Source of the DNA: Eledone cirrhosa | Lineage: Eukaryota > Mollusca > Cephalopoda > Octopoda > Eledonidae | Direction of reading: 5' to 3' | NCBI GenBank assembly: GCA_964016885.1 | Contig: OZ024740.1 | Location: 197,779,082 to 197,843,081, forward strand | Length of the DNA: 64,000 nt | Shown: piece by piece, positions 46,763-58,979 of the stretch | How positions within the stretch are numbered: position 1 is the stretch's first letter | Layout of the letters: every line of letters starts with the position of its first letter | Position numbers and translations under genes: made by a program | The notes under the pieces: model-generated | Told to the model about the DNA's origin: nothing | The model's input: the letters and a program-made list of their open reading frames with translations, nothing else | The model's database searches: none

Positions 46763-46822
46763 TAAGTTGGCGGAACAAGCATGAGTTTCACTGCTAGTAT
46801 CGGCTGAATCTCTCTCTCTCTC

Positions 46823-46827
<5 letters not shown>

Positions 46828-46881
<54 letters not shown>
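46828..46881. repeat. (TA)n microsatellite
   Basis: TA tract preceded by a short (TC)n. Confidence 0.95.
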
Positions 46882-46885
<4 letters not shown>

Positions 46886-47423
46886 TTGGAGCTCTGAGAT
46901 AGCAATATATATATGGATGTATATATAATGTATTTTGCCATACACTTTATGCTTAATTAAAAGCATTTTGAAGACCGTAAGCTATTGTTTTAAAGTAGTG
47001 ACAAATTCACTCACTTTGATCTCAGCAAACAGGGGAGATAAGCCGACAAGACTTGTTTCGCTTTTAATTAAGCATAAAGTGTATTGCAAAATACATTATA
47101 TATACATCCATATATATATTGCTATTTCATAGCTCCAATTCTAATTTTTAATTTCTGCCTGACCAACAACCGCTCTGCATAATCAGCTCATGATTATTTA
47201 CTAGATTTCTATAAGAATATAACATCAATGATCTCAGTAAACAGGTGGGGTAGTTGGCCTTGATAAGCTTCAACCAAAGCGAAACAAGTCTTGTCGGCTT
47301 ATCTCCCCTGTTTGCTGAGAACAAAGTGAGTGAATTTGTCACTACTTTAAAACAATAGCTTACGGTCTTCAAAATGCTTTTAATTAAGCATAAAGTGTAT
47401 TGCAAAATACATTATATATACAT

Positions 47424-47425
<2 letters not shown>
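46882..47425. mobile_element. Compound inverted-repeat element (F10)
   Basis: The arm 46882-46967 is the inverse of 47067-47150 (both with TTAATTAAGCATAAAGTGTA and CATCCATATATA). The spacer 46968-47068 is inverted again at 47270-47370, followed by the arm sequence once more to 47425. It ends at a long TA tract. It carries a decayed hammerhead at 47233-47319. Confidence 0.75.
47233..47319 (+). ncRNA. Decayed hammerhead, family F10 (GUC cleavage site kept)
   Basis: GAAA (47281-47284), stem III ACAA-GTC-TTGT, cleavage base C47295 giving the optimal GUC. Stem II GCTT/AAGC. Stem I outer helix CTCAG-AAACAG with CTGTTT-CTGAG, then GGGG/CCCC and GGCC/GGCT. The catalytic box reads CTTGATAA, as if CUGAUGA had gained a T and lost G8. 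Confidence 0.55.

Positions 47426-47505
<80 letters not shown>
47426..47505. repeat. (TA)n microsatellite
   Basis: Long TA tract next to F10. Confidence 0.95.
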
Positions 47506-47512
<7 letters not shown>

Positions 47513-47614
47513 GTAATAATAATAAATTTGAAAAGACTAAAATCCAAAGAGGGCTCGATAAGGATAAATATATATCTTATAATATATAAGAATCCTACAG
47601 CAAATATTTATTAA

Positions 47615-47678
47615 AATAACAGATTAAAGTTTAAGCAAAGAATCGCTGCTTTCACCCTTAACGGGATCTTCTGAAACT
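47615..47678 (-). ncRNA. Hammerhead-like motif, family F9 copy 2 (CAGAAGA core)
   Basis: Same layout as 46700-46762, with CAGAAGA as complement of 47667-47673 and GAAA as complement of 47650-47653. Upstream 47538-47566 is the inverse of 51678-51706. Confidence 0.45.
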
Positions 47679-47723
47679 AAAAAAATCAATCTGTGAACGC
47701 AGAAGTAAATATTTCGAAAAACG

Positions 47724-47963
47724 TTGCAACCGAAGGCAAACAGGAATACGATACTTTGGTTCGTGAAGACGTTCCCTGGCAATGAACGTAAAAAAGCCAA
47801 GATAATACGTCGTTATGTGGAGCGATTAGAACAATTACACACAAAGACAAAACCACGTATATGGTATAAAGGAAGTCGTAGACTAATATTCTATTTAGGA
47901 AACCGAATGATTCTCGGCTTCAGAGTTAAGAATAATGTAAATAAATTAGTAGAACGAAAATGA
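47724..47963 (+). CDS. Unrecognised 79-residue reading frame
   Basis: Basic, not low complexity: RRYVERLEQLHTKTKPRIW, then RRLIFYLGNRMILGFRVKN. The frame is open somewhat upstream of the ATG (about 47705). I do not recognise it. It follows the F9 repeat and precedes low-complexity DNA, so it could be a fragment of an element coding region or chance. Confidence 0.3.
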   Translation: MQPKANRNTILWFVKTFPGNERKKAKIIRRYVERLEQLHTKTKPRIWYKGSRRLIFYLGNRMILGFRVKNNVNKLVERK

Positions 47964-48589
<626 letters not shown>

Positions 48590-48637
48590 ATGAAATGACA
48601 GGAGGCTGGATTTGTGTAAATTCTTGAAAGGTTTATT

Positions 48638-48710
48638 ATACTATGATCATTTCAATGACCGGGTTCCGTATGAATCCGGTGATATCATCAGGTATTCGAA
48701 ATATAATACG
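48638..48710 (-). ncRNA. Hammerhead ribozyme, F5 palindrome left arm
   Basis: Mirror of the right-arm motif: CTGATGA is the complement of 48685-48691 and GAAA of 48650-48653. Stem III is ATG-AT-CAT. Confidence 0.78.
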
Positions 48711-49064
48711 TGAATGTAATAGGTAAAATCCATGGGGCTGAAAATCGAGACCCGAGGGCGACCGCTATTCTATTCCTTCAACCTCAGCCGGTCGCCCTGG
48801 AGTGACGTGGCTAAATTTTATAGTATGCTACTACCGGTCAGATGAACGAAAACAGAAAGGGATGGGAGCATAGGTTAACGTCGATCCGGATCGACGTTAA
48901 CCTATGCTCCCATCCCTTTCTGTTTTCGTTCATCTGACCGGTAGTAGCATACTATAAAATTTAGCCACGTCACTCCAGGGCGACCGGCTGAGGTTGAAGG
49001 AATAGAATAGCGGTCGCCCTCGGGTCTCGATTTTCAGCCCCATGGATTTTACCTATTACATTCA

Positions 49065-49137
49065 CGTATTATATTTCGAATACCTGATGATATCACCGGA
49101 TTCATACGGAACCCGGTCATTGAAATGATCATAGTAT
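49065..49137 (+). ncRNA. Hammerhead ribozyme, F5 palindrome right arm
   Basis: CTGATGA (49084-49090), stem II ACCGG/CCGGT plus two outer pairs, GAAA (49122-49125), stem III ATG-AT-CAT, cleavage base A49133. Stem I AATAC-type with GTAT, 4 bp then an internal loop. All core bases are kept. Confidence 0.8.
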
Positions 49138-49344
49138 AATAAACCTTTCAAGGATTTACATAAATCCAGCCTCCTGTCATTTCATTATAATATTTAACTC
49201 CGTAATAGCACCACCAACTACAAAAACAAAGACGGTTGAACTGCTTTACGTTGAGTACTCTCTATATTATTGTATTACGATTGACCATACGGAATAGACC
49301 AGCTCTATACAGTGGTGAACCTCAAACCTGAATATATATATATA

Positions 49345-49626
49345 TATATAGGAGACGTAAGATAAGAAAATTATAAAATTAACTTACTTACTAAAATATC
49401 ACTTCCAACCAATTAGTTTCTGGAATGGAGTAGATACATCTTCCGAAGAAGGTGTGGAGAAACATCCCGTCATCAGGAAAGTCAATTCTCATATAATGAT
49501 GACGGGATGTTTCTCTACACCTTCTTCGGAAGATGTATCTACTCCATTCCAGAAACTAATTAGTTGGAAGTGATATTTTAGTAAGTAAGTTAATTTTATA
49601 ATTTTCTTATCTTACGTCTCCTATAT
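49345..49626. mobile_element. Hairpin element F8 with inverted arms
   Basis: The arms run about 49351-49475 and 49487-49623, opening with GGAGACGTAAGATAAG and closing with CTTATCTTACGTCTCC. The arms are nearly identical, with a short unpaired centre. The left flank is a TA tract. It contains a hammerhead on the minus strand of the left arm. Confidence 0.8.
49398..49484 (-). ncRNA. Hammerhead ribozyme, family F8
   Basis: Minus strand: CTGATGA (complement of 49470-49476). Stem II has GGGATG/CATTCC, 6 bp with one G-U after a closing mismatch. GAAA (complement of 49417-49420), stem III ACTA-AT-TGGT, cleavage base T. Stem I ACTTTC with GGAAGT, 6 bp. The right arm has ATGATGA instead and lacks the stem I partner. 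Confidence 0.75.
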
Positions 49627-49740
49627 TATTGTTCTGCAACCCCATGCATTGAACCACAATGTTATTAAGACAAAACCTATATATTTGCTAGCATCGATAT
49701 GCATTTGTATGTATATATATGTTACTAGATATAAATTCTT

Positions 49741-49795
<55 letters not shown>

Positions 49796-50012
49796 TCTGT
49801 ATATATACAGAATGGGTAACCGAGATTGCACTAATGTGTATATAAATTTTGATGTGTAGACATGTAAACATGCTAGACAATACGATTAAAGGTGTTTTGT
49901 CAATATTTCAATTTACAGGGAAATTCGTATTTTCTGGCATGCTTACATGTCCACATATTAAAAATGTATATTTCTATATAAACATTGGTGTAGTCTCGGC
50001 TACCTGCTCTGA
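49741..50012. mobile_element. (TA)n plus diverged hairpin element
   Basis: After TA at 49741-49788, the segments 49808-49890 and about 49930-50012 are inverted complements with many differences (GTAACCGAGATTGCACTAATG against the inverse of CATTGGTGTAGTCTCGGCTAC). No hammerhead core is seen. 50013-50170 is unassigned, ending in (CA)n. Confidence 0.6.
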
Positions 50013-50151
50013 ATAATTATAAAGATTATAATTTTATCATACACTACGGCTGCTGAATGCACTTCTTTTTCCGTCTTTAAGAGTGTTCATCCTATTTCGT
50101 AAGGTATTTTATAGAATCTCCGCGCATGAGTATATCATTCTTTACCCCCTC

Positions 50152-50650
<499 letters not shown>

Positions 50651-50654
50651 ACCA

Positions 50655-50960
50655 AAAACGATAAATGGTACACCCGGTCGACTAACTCACTCGATATGCA
50701 AATCAGGCTGCTCAGTCGTTAATATGAATAAGGAAAGTATATACTTTCAAACGTTCAATCGACTGACAGGAAGGTATACGGTGCTGATGACAGCTAATAA
50801 GCAAGAAACTAGTTCATCGTTCCTTTGTCAGTGTTGAACAAAAGGGCAACGTTGGTTGCCGAACACTGTACGGCTTAATTCGGGATGTTTGTTTACAAAC
50901 AAACCGAACATTATAATAAATGTTCGGTAAACCCATACGTACATATATATATGTGTGCCT
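50655..50960 (+). mobile_element. Hammerhead repeat family F6, copy 1
   Basis: Shares GATATGCAAATCAGGCTGCTC, TGTCAGTGTTGAACAAA and AATAAATGTTCGGTAAACCC with the tandem at 56495-57190. Confidence 0.78.
50762..50831 (+). ncRNA. Hammerhead ribozyme, family F6 copy 1
   Basis: CTGATGA (50784-50790), GAAA (50805-50808), stem III AC-TA-GT, cleavage base T50814. Stem I inner ACGGTG with CATCGT (6 bp, one G-U) and outer CTGACA-type with TTGTCAG. Stem II is short here (CAG...AAG, weak), weaker than in the 56895 copy. Confidence 0.8.
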
Positions 50961-51735
<775 letters not shown>

Positions 51736-51766
<31 letters not shown>

Positions 51767-52156
51767 GAGGATTGTTTTGGAAAGATGCTAATAGCAGCTA
51801 CAACTTTTTATTTATTTATTTATGTTTATTTACTTGACATTAGTTGGTTGTTTGTTCTATCAGTGTGTGTGCCTGATTTGTTTTGTTAGTTTTGTTTTTG
51901 TGTGTGTCTGTGTCTTTATTTTGTCCTTAATTTCTTGTTGTCATGTTGCTATTCCACTCTTGCTTTCTGTTTAATTTTGGTTGGAGTTCTTTTATGTTTG
52001 TCACCTCTGTGTGGTATGTCTGAGCATTGCATATTTTCTATGTGTGGATATAATTTTTATCTCTATGTTCTCTAATGTGCCCCTATGATCTATTTTGAAA
52101 TCAAATTAAATAAAAAACATGAGTGGAATTGCAGCATCACAACTAGTAATTATAGA
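51736..52156. other. Unassigned T-rich sequence, no gene seen
   Basis: TA patch, then TTTATTTATTT and GTTTTGTT-rich DNA without coding structure. Confidence 0.5.
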
Positions 52157-52300
52157 AAATGAGTTTTTTTTTAATAAAAAACGAGATGTCCTACACGGGT
52201 GACAGTGTAAGGAAAAGAAATCGAAAATGCAACTGGAGTCTTTTTAAGAATATTTACTTATTTCCTTTACCGGTTTCACAGTTCAACAGCATTGTAATAA
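52157..52300 (+). mobile_element. Family R1 element, fragment
   Basis: GATGTCCTACACGGGTGACAG, AATGCAACTGGAGTC and TTTACCGGTTTCACAG match R1. It is truncated at about 52285. Confidence 0.65.
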
Positions 52301-52639
52301 ATATTGCCTCTACAAGTAATCAAAATGTGTTTACATTTTTTGCGACACCCTGTATATACGAGAAATCTCAGATGTGTGATATCAGAAAAACACTCTTGTG
52401 ATTAACAGGTTAATCTGATTGAAATAGGATAAAGTTATTTTTTATGCTGTTGTAGATCTGTTTTAACACTGCACACATAGATACATACACCTCACACACA
52501 TACACCCTACATACATAGAGCAATGTATATATATACAGACACACAATCACACATATATTCAATATCTTTAGCACTGCTTTTCTCCTTTCACTAAATACTA
52601 TAACAAAATGCCGTTGATATGTAATTAATTTATAACATA
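52301..52639. other. Unassigned sequence, no gene seen
   Basis: TTTTTGCGACACCCTGTATA near 52338 could be a transposon end. CACACATA-rich at 52470-52560. Confidence 0.45.
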
Positions 52640-52990
52640 ATCGCAAGGCTGGCTGAGTCATTAAACACTTCGCTTCACATTCATGGAACCACGGGTACGA
52701 TTCTACTGCATGACGTCTTGGACAAGTGTCTTAAACATAACCTCAGATTAACCGAAGCCTTGGGCATTAAATTGGGGAAGCCTGTCGGAAGGATTATACC
52801 TGTAATTCAAAGGTCCACCCTGTCACAAATTCTGTCACGCTTATCCGGCTTGAGGATCGCATTAAGGGTATATGTGATTGTGGAACACTCAATCATTTAC
52901 TCATTAATTTGGACATTTCATTGAGTGAGCAACAGAACTTTCATCATCGAAACCGTCGGGGAAAGCCATCTAATTCATAATAGTGAGGTT
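52640..52990 (+). mobile_element. Long tRNA-derived SINE, octopus type
   Basis: Phrases AAGGCTGGCTGAGTCATTAA, ACCACGGGTACGATTCTACT (box-B-like), GGACAAGTGTCTTAAACATA, AAGCCTTGGGCATTAAATTG, ACGCTTATCCGGCTTGAGGA and TGATTGTGGAACACTCA fit a cephalopod SINE body. No protein. Confidence 0.7.
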
Positions 52991-53249
52991 GCATGTATGG
53001 ACCCGTAATTCCCGGCGTATCTAGGGCATTAAAAAATCCTGGTGGAGCCCATTTCCTCTCCAGGTTTGAATACAACAGATTTATTCCAGAGGAAGATAGA
53101 GAGTGAGAGAATGGAAATGATAAAGTGATATTAAGGAAGAATCAACTCCAGTATTAGACTAGTACTGTTTTTTTATCGATTTCGAATGGATGCGAGTCAA
53201 GTTTTACCTGGTAAAACTTGAACCTTTAAGGTCTCATTCCTGGATATGT
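52991..53249. other. Unassigned sequence preceding F4 copy c
   Basis: A short inverted pair AAGTTTTACC/GGTAAAACTT sits at 53199-53220. Otherwise unrecognised. Confidence 0.45.
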
Positions 53250-53353
53250 CAATATTTATAAAACAAAATTTGTATTTCATCTGATGAGAGCGTACAAAAG
53301 TTTTGGTACCCTTGAAATATGTATAATAGAATAAATATGGTTTTATAAATATA
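53250..53353 (+). ncRNA. Hammerhead ribozyme, family F4 copy c
   Basis: CTGATGA (53281-53287), stem II with GTAC/GTAC and AAAA/TTTT, GAAA (53314-53317), stem III ATA-TG-TAT, cleavage base A53325. Stem I inner TATTTCAT with ATAGAATA (one C/A mismatch and one G-U), outer ATTTATAAAAC with GTTTTATAAAT. Core complete. Confidence 0.78.
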
Positions 53354-54044
53354 GTTTTCCATTTATTAATATCATTTAAATATATATATAAATATATATA
53401 TATATACGCATACATAGAAATGTCGAAACATACATACATACATATGACAAACCATATACAATTACACAAATATGCAAGAATACACACGCAATTATAAATA
53501 AATACATACAAAAAAATATATACATACATAAATATATATTCATACATATCTATGAATATAATATCTGAAAAGTTGAAATAGGGTTTCCGTAAAAAAATAA
53601 TGAAATGTAAGGGTGTATGTAGAAAGAGTGTAATTAATAGGTAGAAAGAAAAAGGGACAAGGGTAGTGATAGGGTATGACAAAGGATATGTGAATAAAGT
53701 GAATATGTGTGTGTTATTGGTTGTAGATAAAGGTAAGGTTAAAAAAGGGGGGAAAAGTGTTCAGGATATCTAAAAAAGGTTAAGAAGGGTGGACAGAAAG
53801 AATGTGATGGGTGTGTATGTGTTAAAAGTATGACAGGAAAAGGGGGAGGGTATAAATGAAATAAATAAGTGGGAGATAATTGTGTATAATGGTTGTGGTA
53901 AAATGTATGTGTTCATAAAACGATCTGGGTAAAATGTATGTGTTCATAAAGCGATCTGGGTAAAATGTATGTGTTCATAAAGCGATCTGGGTAGTGAGTG
54001 GAAGAGTTAATTTGTAAAAAGAGGAAGCTCAGGGTGGTTGAGTG
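53354..54044. other. TA/CATA low complexity and a 31 bp tandem repeat
   Basis: 53380-53540 is TA/CATA-rich. 53898-53997 has three copies of a 31 bp unit (GTAAAATGTATGTGTTCATA plus AARCGATCTGG). No gene seen. Confidence 0.7.
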
Positions 54045-56105
54045 TTCGTAGGTATATTATATCAGCTGGAAAGGAGATGTGATTTCAGGCATGGACAACT
54101 TCTGAAGATCTCAGTTTTAGAATTGAGACAAGTAGTAGGAGTTTTCAGATTTTACAGCATTCTGTACTTTTCGGTTATACACAAAGAACATTTCTTTGTA
54201 CCTTTCTGGTATTCTTTTGAGTAGTCCAAAATGGACCAATCAATCGAGTATGGAATCTTGCGTTCTTTTAACTCCCACACTTTATTAGCCAGCGCCGTAG
54301 ATGTTCTTTTGTCTGGGTGTTTGAAGGAAGCGACATGTGCATAGTATCTGATTTTAAATTTATCTTGTGTCATGCCCACATATCGCTCACTCACGGCTGG
54401 TTGGTTCTTCATAATGGGTGTCAGTTTGGCCTCATATACGATTGATTTCGTATTGCATTTGCCCTGTAAGGGACATTCTTTATGTTTCCTGCAACTACAC
54501 CCTGGGTTTCCTTTAGTGATATTCGAGTTGGTAATTTTAGATTTCATGGATGGGCAGCAAGGGTAGCTAATTTTAACTAAATGTTGTTGGGGGAAATGTT
54601 TGTCTAGAAGTTCGAGGAATTTTCTTCCTACATTAGTTTTAACTGTTAAACAGAAAGGTGGAGTAAACCATATAATCTTTCTTTTCCTGTTATTGTGTTT
54701 AGTGGTAGAAGGAGGAGTGGGCATATATTTGATTTGTTCGTTGAAACCGCTATTATTAAGGGCCTTATTATAATAAGGGGCTGCTTTATTGAAAATATCT
54801 ATAGAAGAAGATATGGTAGAGATCCTACGACTAATATTAGGAATAAGATTTTTAAATACTATAGGAGGATGGCAAGACTCTTTGTGTATATATCTCAACT
54901 TTTCTTTAGGTTTATGATAGGGTTTGAAAGAAGCAGTAAGTAGGTCAAGAATGATGTCGAGGAAGTTGGTATTAGTTAGGTTCGTATCTATAGTAATTTT
55001 GATGTTTAGGTTAGAGAAAGTATTAATTAAATCTTTACGGAATTTATTCAGGTTATGGCCGTTGGTGGTATGAGAAACAGCCAATCCATCGTCTCGGTAT
55101 AAGCCGATATTATGGTTGGGAAATTTCTCTTTAAGAGTGTGGAGGAGGAATAATCCAACTAAATCGCACACGTCGGCGCTATCGAATGAGCCCATCGGAA
55201 CATCAAAAGGGTCTTCTGGGTTTGATTTTTAACCCAAGTTTCTTCTTTAACGAAAAGTAGTGTTTTCCTAGCGTGTAAGATAACATCCTCCTGTAAATTA
55301 GATATATTAATGAAATGTCTAGCAAAATCTAAGGCTTTAATTAATAAGGATTTAGTGATACAGGGGTAGAAATCTACAATATCAAATTGGGTAAATCTAC
55401 ACCTATTTTTCTCTTGTATATTATTAAACCATGATATAACAGAGGAAGTGTTTAACCATTGGAATAATTCGGTTTTAGTTCTTATTTGAAATATTATATT
55501 TCTTAGGATTTTTTTTACTAGCACAACCGATTTCAGATTTAGCAGGGTTGATTAGTCTACAACTTGGTCGATTAATAAAGTCTGATTTATGGTTTTTACG
55601 TTTGGCTCGGCTTTCAGTTCTTTTAATGTACTAGCTAAAGCTTTAGCTTCATTATTTATGATATTATAAGTATTAATATTAACTTTTTGATATTTAGCAG
55701 TGATACTATCCGTTAAAAGTTGGTTATATAAAATGTTATTAACTTCGTAAAGGTTTTTAGTCTTATCAGAGAAAACAAATGTATTATTAGAGCGTTTGAT
55801 ATTAGAAATGTCATTAGAAAGTTTAGATTGAAAATTGTTATTGTACTTACGGAATTTTAAATCGTTAATCATGTTAACTAAGTCAATTTCGAAGGGGGCC
55901 ATATCCTTAACTCTAGGTGGATATTTGGATGATTTAATATCAAAGTAATCCGTAGAATTAGACTGAACTGTCCCTCGATTATCATCGCCTTCCATCTCAT
56001 TCTTTGTATAACTTTGTCGACTTTATCGATTAAAATTTTGGTATAAGTTGTATTGAAAGGTGTAGGAATGTTTTTGATTGAGTAATCCCTATCGTATACA
56101 TCCAT
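54045..56105 (-). pseudogene. Penelope-like element, RT (YRDD) plus C-terminal GIY-YIG, broken
   Basis: Minus strand, start MDVYDRDYSIKNIPTPFNTT at 56105; a shift near 55990; KSSKYPPRVKDMAPFEIDLV; shifts near 55580 and 55520 around CRLINPAKSEIG; RFTQFDIVDFYPCIT (motif A region); a shift near 55215; then MGSFDSADVCDLVGLFLL and motif C LYRDDGLAVSH. The C-terminal frame 55195-54152 adds NRKRKIIWFTPPF, CSCRKHKECPLQGKC, YEAKL, ERYVGMTQDKFKIRYYAH and CSLCITEKYR. A TAA at 54152-54154 cuts an expected extension (TCLNSKTEIFRSCPC) readable to about 54045. The RT makes cDNA and the GIY-YIG nuclease nicks DNA in active PLEs. YRDD is unusual against the YxDD of most RTs, but a related family shares it (62815 copy has YREDG). 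Confidence 0.82.
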
Positions 56106-56287
56106 AGTGTATGTTGGTTAATTTCCTATAATTGTAGAGTGCTCAGCTTATCGGGCTGGAAGATGCCAATCACATATGAGATGTAGAATATGCTTCCATC
56201 ATTCCCGGTGGGAGCTGTTTATATTATGTGCATGTGTATATGTATGTATGCATGTGTGCGCGAATGTCTGTATATATGTCCTTGTAC

Positions 56288-56385
<98 letters not shown>

Positions 56386-56494
56386 TTGTGAGTGTATACT
56401 TAGTCTTATATATGTGTGTTTTTGCATGAGCATGTATATATGTGTGTGTTTGCGTGAGCCTGTATATATGTGTGTGTATATGTGTATATGTATA
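56106..56494. repeat. Short unassigned stretch, (TA)n and GT/TA-rich DNA
   Basis: 56106-56288 unrecognised, TA 56289-56370, then TGTATATATG phrases. Confidence 0.8.
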
Positions 56495-57190
56495 TATATA
56501 AACTTGAAACTAGTACATCGTTCCTGTGTCAGTGTTGAACAAAAAGGTGACGATGGTTGCCTGAACACTGTACGACGTAATTCGGGCTGTTTGTTTACAA
56601 AAAACCGAGCATTATAATAAATGTTCGGTAAACCCATGCGTACATATATATATGTGTGCATGTACGTATATATATATACATACTACTGTACGTCTGTATA
56701 CATATATTTATGTACGTATACATATTTACATTTAAATACCAGCCGTACTAAGAGTGAGAAATGAAATTTCGTTTCATTCTTTTCCATTTATCGTTTTCGG
56801 TGCGCCCGGCCGACTAACTCACGCGATATGCAAATTAGGCTGCTCAGCCGTTAATATGCATAAGGAAAGTATATACCTTGAGACGTTCAACCATCTGACA
56901 GAGAGGTATACGATGCTGACGACAACTAATAAGCTTGAAACTAGTACATCGTTCCTGTGTCAGTGTTGAACAAAAAGGTGACGATGGTTGCCTGAACACT
57001 GTACGTCGTAATTCGGGCTGTTTGTTTACAAACAAACCGAGCATTATAATAAATGTTCGGTAAACCCATACGTACATATATATATGTGTGCATGTATGTA
57101 TATATATACATACTACTGTACGTCTGTATACATAAGTACCAGCCGTACTAAGAGTGAGAAATGAAATTTCGTTTCATTCTTTTCCATTTA
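56495..57190 (+). mobile_element. Hammerhead repeat family F6, direct tandem of two units
   Basis: Unit 1 begins at about 56495 inside the hammerhead (AACTTGAAACTAGTACATCG). Unit 2 starts after 56795 and contains a full hammerhead. Matching points are offset by 431 bp (GAAAC at 56506 and 56937) and 400 bp (AGAGTGAGAA at 56751 and 57151). Both units end ATTTCGTTTCATTCTTTTCC. Direct tandems with hammerheads are typical of retrozymes. Confidence 0.8.
56895..56963 (+). ncRNA. Hammerhead ribozyme, family F6 copy 2
   Basis: CTGACGA (56916-56922), stem II CAA/TTG, GAAA (56937-56940), stem III AC-TA-GT, cleavage base A56946. Stem I inner ACGATG/CATCGT (6 bp) and outer CTGACA/TGTCAG (6 bp) across an internal loop, the classic active type I shape. 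Confidence 0.87.
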
Positions 57191-58979
57191 TATATATATA
57201 TATATACAATTTTTTTATTTTTTTCTTCTTTATTTTTCTTCTTTATCCACTGTGTTTATAGATACGTCGCGTGAGCGTGCAAACGTACATTTATTTTTAT
57301 TTTAATTTTTAATTTTTTTCTTATTTTTAATAATTTTCTTTCTTGCCTGCTGAACTATATCGACGTAAATGTACCTCTGTGTATGTACTATTGTATATGT
57401 ATTTATATGTGCGTGTGTATATGTATTCATATACATGTGTGTGCGCGCGTGTATATGTATGTGTATATGTATATGTATATATATATATCTCCAAAGCTCC
57501 TTCATACACTGCTTTATCTTTTTGTGTTGAAGAAATATTCTTTATACTAAAAAGTAAGAACTCTATTAATTTACGTAATAATTTATTCAGTTCCTGCAAA
57601 CATCGTTTAAACTCAACTTTTAAATATATATATAAAATGTAATATATGATTTATCTCTTTTACATAATGTCTTCTATATCTATATATGATTCATATCTCT
57701 ACTTCACATATATATACTATATTATTACACCTATCGATAGATTATAACATTTTTCTTTTTTATATGACTGCTTGAAACTCCTTTAAGAAAAATTTTTTTC
57801 TTGAAAAACTTACGAAAGGTTTTATGAAAAATCTTTTGAAAATTCCTTTGAAAGACCATTATTTTCATACCTTACAATATTTTTATATGTTTTAAATATT
57901 TTTTTTTATATTTTTATATTTCTATATTTTTATATCTCCAAACGTTTTTAATATATATATCCAAATGTTTATATATATGTGGAAAAACATGTTTTTTTTA
58001 TATATATATGTGGAATAACCTATGGTTTATGCTTTAAATATATTCTTAAGATAACATTTTTTAATGTTTTAATTTTAATTTTAATGTTAATGTTTGAACT
58101 TTATAGCAAGTAAATTTATGACTTCGTATAACATAACATATGGTTCATGTTTTAATTATATTCTTAAGATAAAACATTTAAAACTTTTTAACTTTATAAC
58201 ATTTAATCCTTAGAGTCATCTGAGTTCTTAAAAAATCACTTCTAACTTCCTTTACACTTCCTTACTGTTTTTATAATATAACTAAGTGGTTATTCTTTTG
58301 TAAACTCTCGTAAATTTTTCATAAATTTAGAATTATTTGGATGCTTAAATTTTGATTTACAACTTTTAATAAAATAAACTATATAAGTTTTGCTCTAATG
58401 TAAAATAATATATATTTATTTAAATAATTTATAATCCCTAACATTTAAACTAATTATTAATATTAAATTATTAAATTAAATCTTTAATATTAAGGTAAAT
58501 TTTAATCTTTAATTTTGATTTCTAATTTTTTATTTTAATTTAATTTTAATCTAATTTTAATCTAATTTGTCAACCTATCATTATAAGTATTATAATCAAA
58601 ACGTAATGAATCCTGCATTATAAATATTATTCTTCCACGTTATTCTCATTTCTTCTCTCTTTTAGATATACTTACGCTGTTTATCTATTCATGCACTCTA
58701 TTTTCACTATCAATATATATAATCGTTCTTTCTTTCCTCTTCTATCTTTCTCCTTCCTTTGCCTTTCCTTTTTCTTTTTACTTTTTTCTATTTTTTTCTC
58801 TCTCCCCCACATATCACCTTCTTCCAACAGTGTAATTTAAATAAACCGTTATCTTTTCAACCTTTCGGACACTCATTTGCATACTCACTCATAATTTTGT
58901 ATTACCCTCAATAAATGTAATATCTCCACTATCCAGGGAGCTCCAATCGTTAAGGGTGTTTTTTTCCGGGTATGTCAAT
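57191..58979. other. AT-rich DNA, probable body of F4 element copy d, no gene seen
   Basis: TA/T-rich, GT/TA patch 57380-57490, a segment 57515-57650 resembling 7380-7500, polypyrimidine at about 58735-58810, and 58930-58960 (CACTATCCAGGGAGCTCCAA) the inverse of 6001-6025. No coding sequence. Confidence 0.6.

Larger units (their letters stand above)
48587..49335. mobile_element. Near-perfect 602 bp palindrome of hammerhead family F5, plus right flank
   Basis: The arms 48587-48887 and 48888-49188 are inverted complements around TCGATCC|GGATCGA with no spacer. Only a few mismatches are seen by eye. 49189-49335 continues into the F5 right flank (TCCGTAATAGCACCACCAAC) and ends at (TA)n. Each arm has a hammerhead pointing outward. 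Non-coding. Confidence 0.85.
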
